Shown here: positions 23,071-24,079 of the stretch, one piece after another
How the letters are laid out: each line of letters starts with the position of its first letter
How positions within the stretch are numbered: the stretch's first letter is position 1
Source of the DNA: an uncultured Steroidobacter sp.
GTDB taxonomy: Bacteria; Pseudomonadota; Gammaproteobacteria; Steroidobacterales; Steroidobacteraceae
Assembly (NCBI GenBank): GCA_946478975.1
Contig: CAMLEO010000086.1
Location: forward strand, 1 to 24,079
Reading direction: 5' to 3'
Length of the DNA stretch: 24,079 nt
The notes under the pieces: generated by a model
The model's database searches: none
What the model was told of the DNA's origin: nothing
What the model saw: only the letters and a program-made list of their open reading frames with translations
Position numbers and translations under genes: made by a program

Positions 23071-24079
23071 TTATCGCAGATCGCCCGCCTCGCGCATGAC
23101 CTCTTGCCAAACTTCCACCACCCCTTGCCGCTCGGCCACGAATTCCGTGTCGCTGACCACATTCCGGGCGCCGTCCAGGGTCAGGCGGTGCATGCGCTGG
23201 CGGTATTTGCGATAGGTATCGACCAGGAAATCCACCCTGGCCTGCGGCACCAGGTTGCCCGACGCCAGGCTCTCCAGCTGCCGGATGTTGTCCGAAAACG
23301 TGACGATCTCTGGATAGCGGTCCGCCCATTGCAGCATCCAAAACTGCACCAGGAACTCCAGGTCCGCGACGCCGCCCGCGTCCTGCTTCATGTCGAACTG
23401 CCCCGGCCGCGCCTTGGAAAGATTTTCCCGCATGCGCTCGCGCATCTTGCGGACCTCATCTTTCAGGTCATCGCGCCTCACCGCCTTGCGCAGCACTTCG
23501 ATTCTCGCCTGCTCGAACTGCTCGCACAGCCCCGGTTCGCCGGCGATCGCGCGGGCTCGCAGCAGCGATTGATGTTCCCAAGTCCACGCCTCGCGAAACT
23601 CATAATCGCGAAACGACGCGATCGATTGCACCAGCAACCCTCGGTTGCCGCCCGGCCTGAGTCGCGTATCGACTTCATACAAACGCCCTGCCGACGTATG
23701 CACTGTCAGCAGATGCACCAGCCGCTGCCCGAGCCGCTGGAAGAACACTGTGTTCTCGACGACCTGCGCTCCATCCGTGCGGGCGGCATCGCCGCTGGAA
23801 TCGTGCAGAAACACCAGGTCGAGATCCGACCCGTAACCCAGCTCCAGCCCACCGAGCTTGCCGTAAGCAACGACCATCATGCTCGCGGTACGCATCGTCC
23901 CATGATCGTCGACGTAACGCGGCAAGCCGTGCTTCGCCGTGATCTGCGCCCAAGCCAGCGACAATGTTTCCTGCACGATCAGCTCGGCGATGTCGGTCAA
24001 GCGATCGCTCACCTTCATCAACGGCAGGCCGGCGGTGAGATCGGCCACGGCGACGCGAATCGTCGCCGCGCTCTGAAAC
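23071..24079 (-). CDS. glnE: Glutamine synthetase adenylyltransferase, C-terminal part (5' end cut by window)
   Basis: The window holds the last 335 codons and the stop at 23071; the gene continues past 24079. The visible part is the C-terminal nucleotidyltransferase half of GlnE: RVAVADLTAGLPLMKVSD, the catalytic YGKLGGLELGYGSDLDLVF with its paired Asp residues, ENTVFFQRLGQRL, YEVDTRLRPGGNRG, AWTWEHQSLLRAR, and the C-terminal helical region with MKQDAGGVADLEFLVQF. In the well-studied E. coli enzyme (about 946 residues) this half adenylylates glutamine synthetase, while the N-terminal half removes AMP; PII controls the balance. The reading frame has no break. An in-frame GTG at 24048 is internal and not the start. 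It is upstream of the zinc ribbon, aguA and pap, probably in one operon. Confidence 0.95.
   Translation of the reverse strand, partial: FQSAATIRVAVADLTAGLPLMKVSDRLTDIAELIVQETLSLAWAQITAKHGLPRYVDDHGTMRTASMMVVAYGKLGGLELGYGSDLDLVFLHDSSGDAARTDGAQVVENTVFFQRLGQRLVHLLTVHTSAGRLYEVDTRLRPGGNRGLLVQSIASFRDYEFREAWTWEHQSLLRARAIAGEPGLCEQFEQARIEVLRKAVRRDDLKDEVRKMRERMRENLSKARPGQFDMKQDAGGVADLEFLVQFWMLQWADRYPEIVTFSDNIRQLESLASGNLVPQARVDFLVDTYRKYRQRMHRLTLDGARNVVSDTEFVAERQGVVEVWQEVMREAGDLR

Overview
The window is GC-rich, Gram-negative chromosomal DNA with tightly packed genes. It has an Omp85-type phospholipase, a TonB-dependent receptor, several outer-membrane barrels and lipoproteins, a Tat-exported protein, and a glnE gene followed by a zf-CHCC zinc-ribbon gene. 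This points to a proteobacterium, most likely a gammaproteobacterium of the Steroidobacter/Nevskia/Xanthomonadales kind. The taxonomic guess is inference. No tRNA, rRNA, CRISPR array, insertion sequence or phage gene was seen.

Left end (1-5968): a truncated patatin-type phospholipase with a POTRA and Omp85 barrel (minus strand) diverges from a two-gene unit on the plus strand. That unit is a periplasmic PQQ-dependent dehydrogenase followed 14 nt later by a TonB-dependent receptor, which may bring in the cofactor or the substrate.

Centre (5977-19074): this is the most interesting part. It holds two divergent operons around a 490-base regulatory gap. The minus-strand operon encodes a secreted cytochrome c-like protein, a large lipoprotein with two c-heme sites and a LamG domain, and a Tat-exported DUF1501-like protein, and it ends at an intrinsic terminator. 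The plus-strand operon encodes an HzsA-related lipoprotein with two CxxCH sites, an SH3-plus-barrel protein, a barrel protein with a lipobox, a TlpA-type thioredoxin, a DUF4266 lipoprotein ending in GGGGGGCGCN, a DUF3570 barrel and a DUF3187 barrel. All ten products appear to be exported. Five c-type heme motifs, a thiol reductase able to service them, and up to four outer-membrane barrels suggest an uncharacterised surface redox assembly. Its substrate cannot be read from the sequence.

Right end (19307-24079): an AraC-family regulator lies downstream of several inverted repeats and overlaps tail-to-tail, by 52 bases, a minus-strand housekeeping operon. That operon runs glnE (3' part only), a zf-CHCC zinc ribbon, agmatine deiminase, and a tandem-domain PPK2 (polyphosphate:AMP phosphotransferase type). 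It joins nitrogen control, polyamine metabolism and polyphosphate/nucleotide metabolism in one transcription unit.
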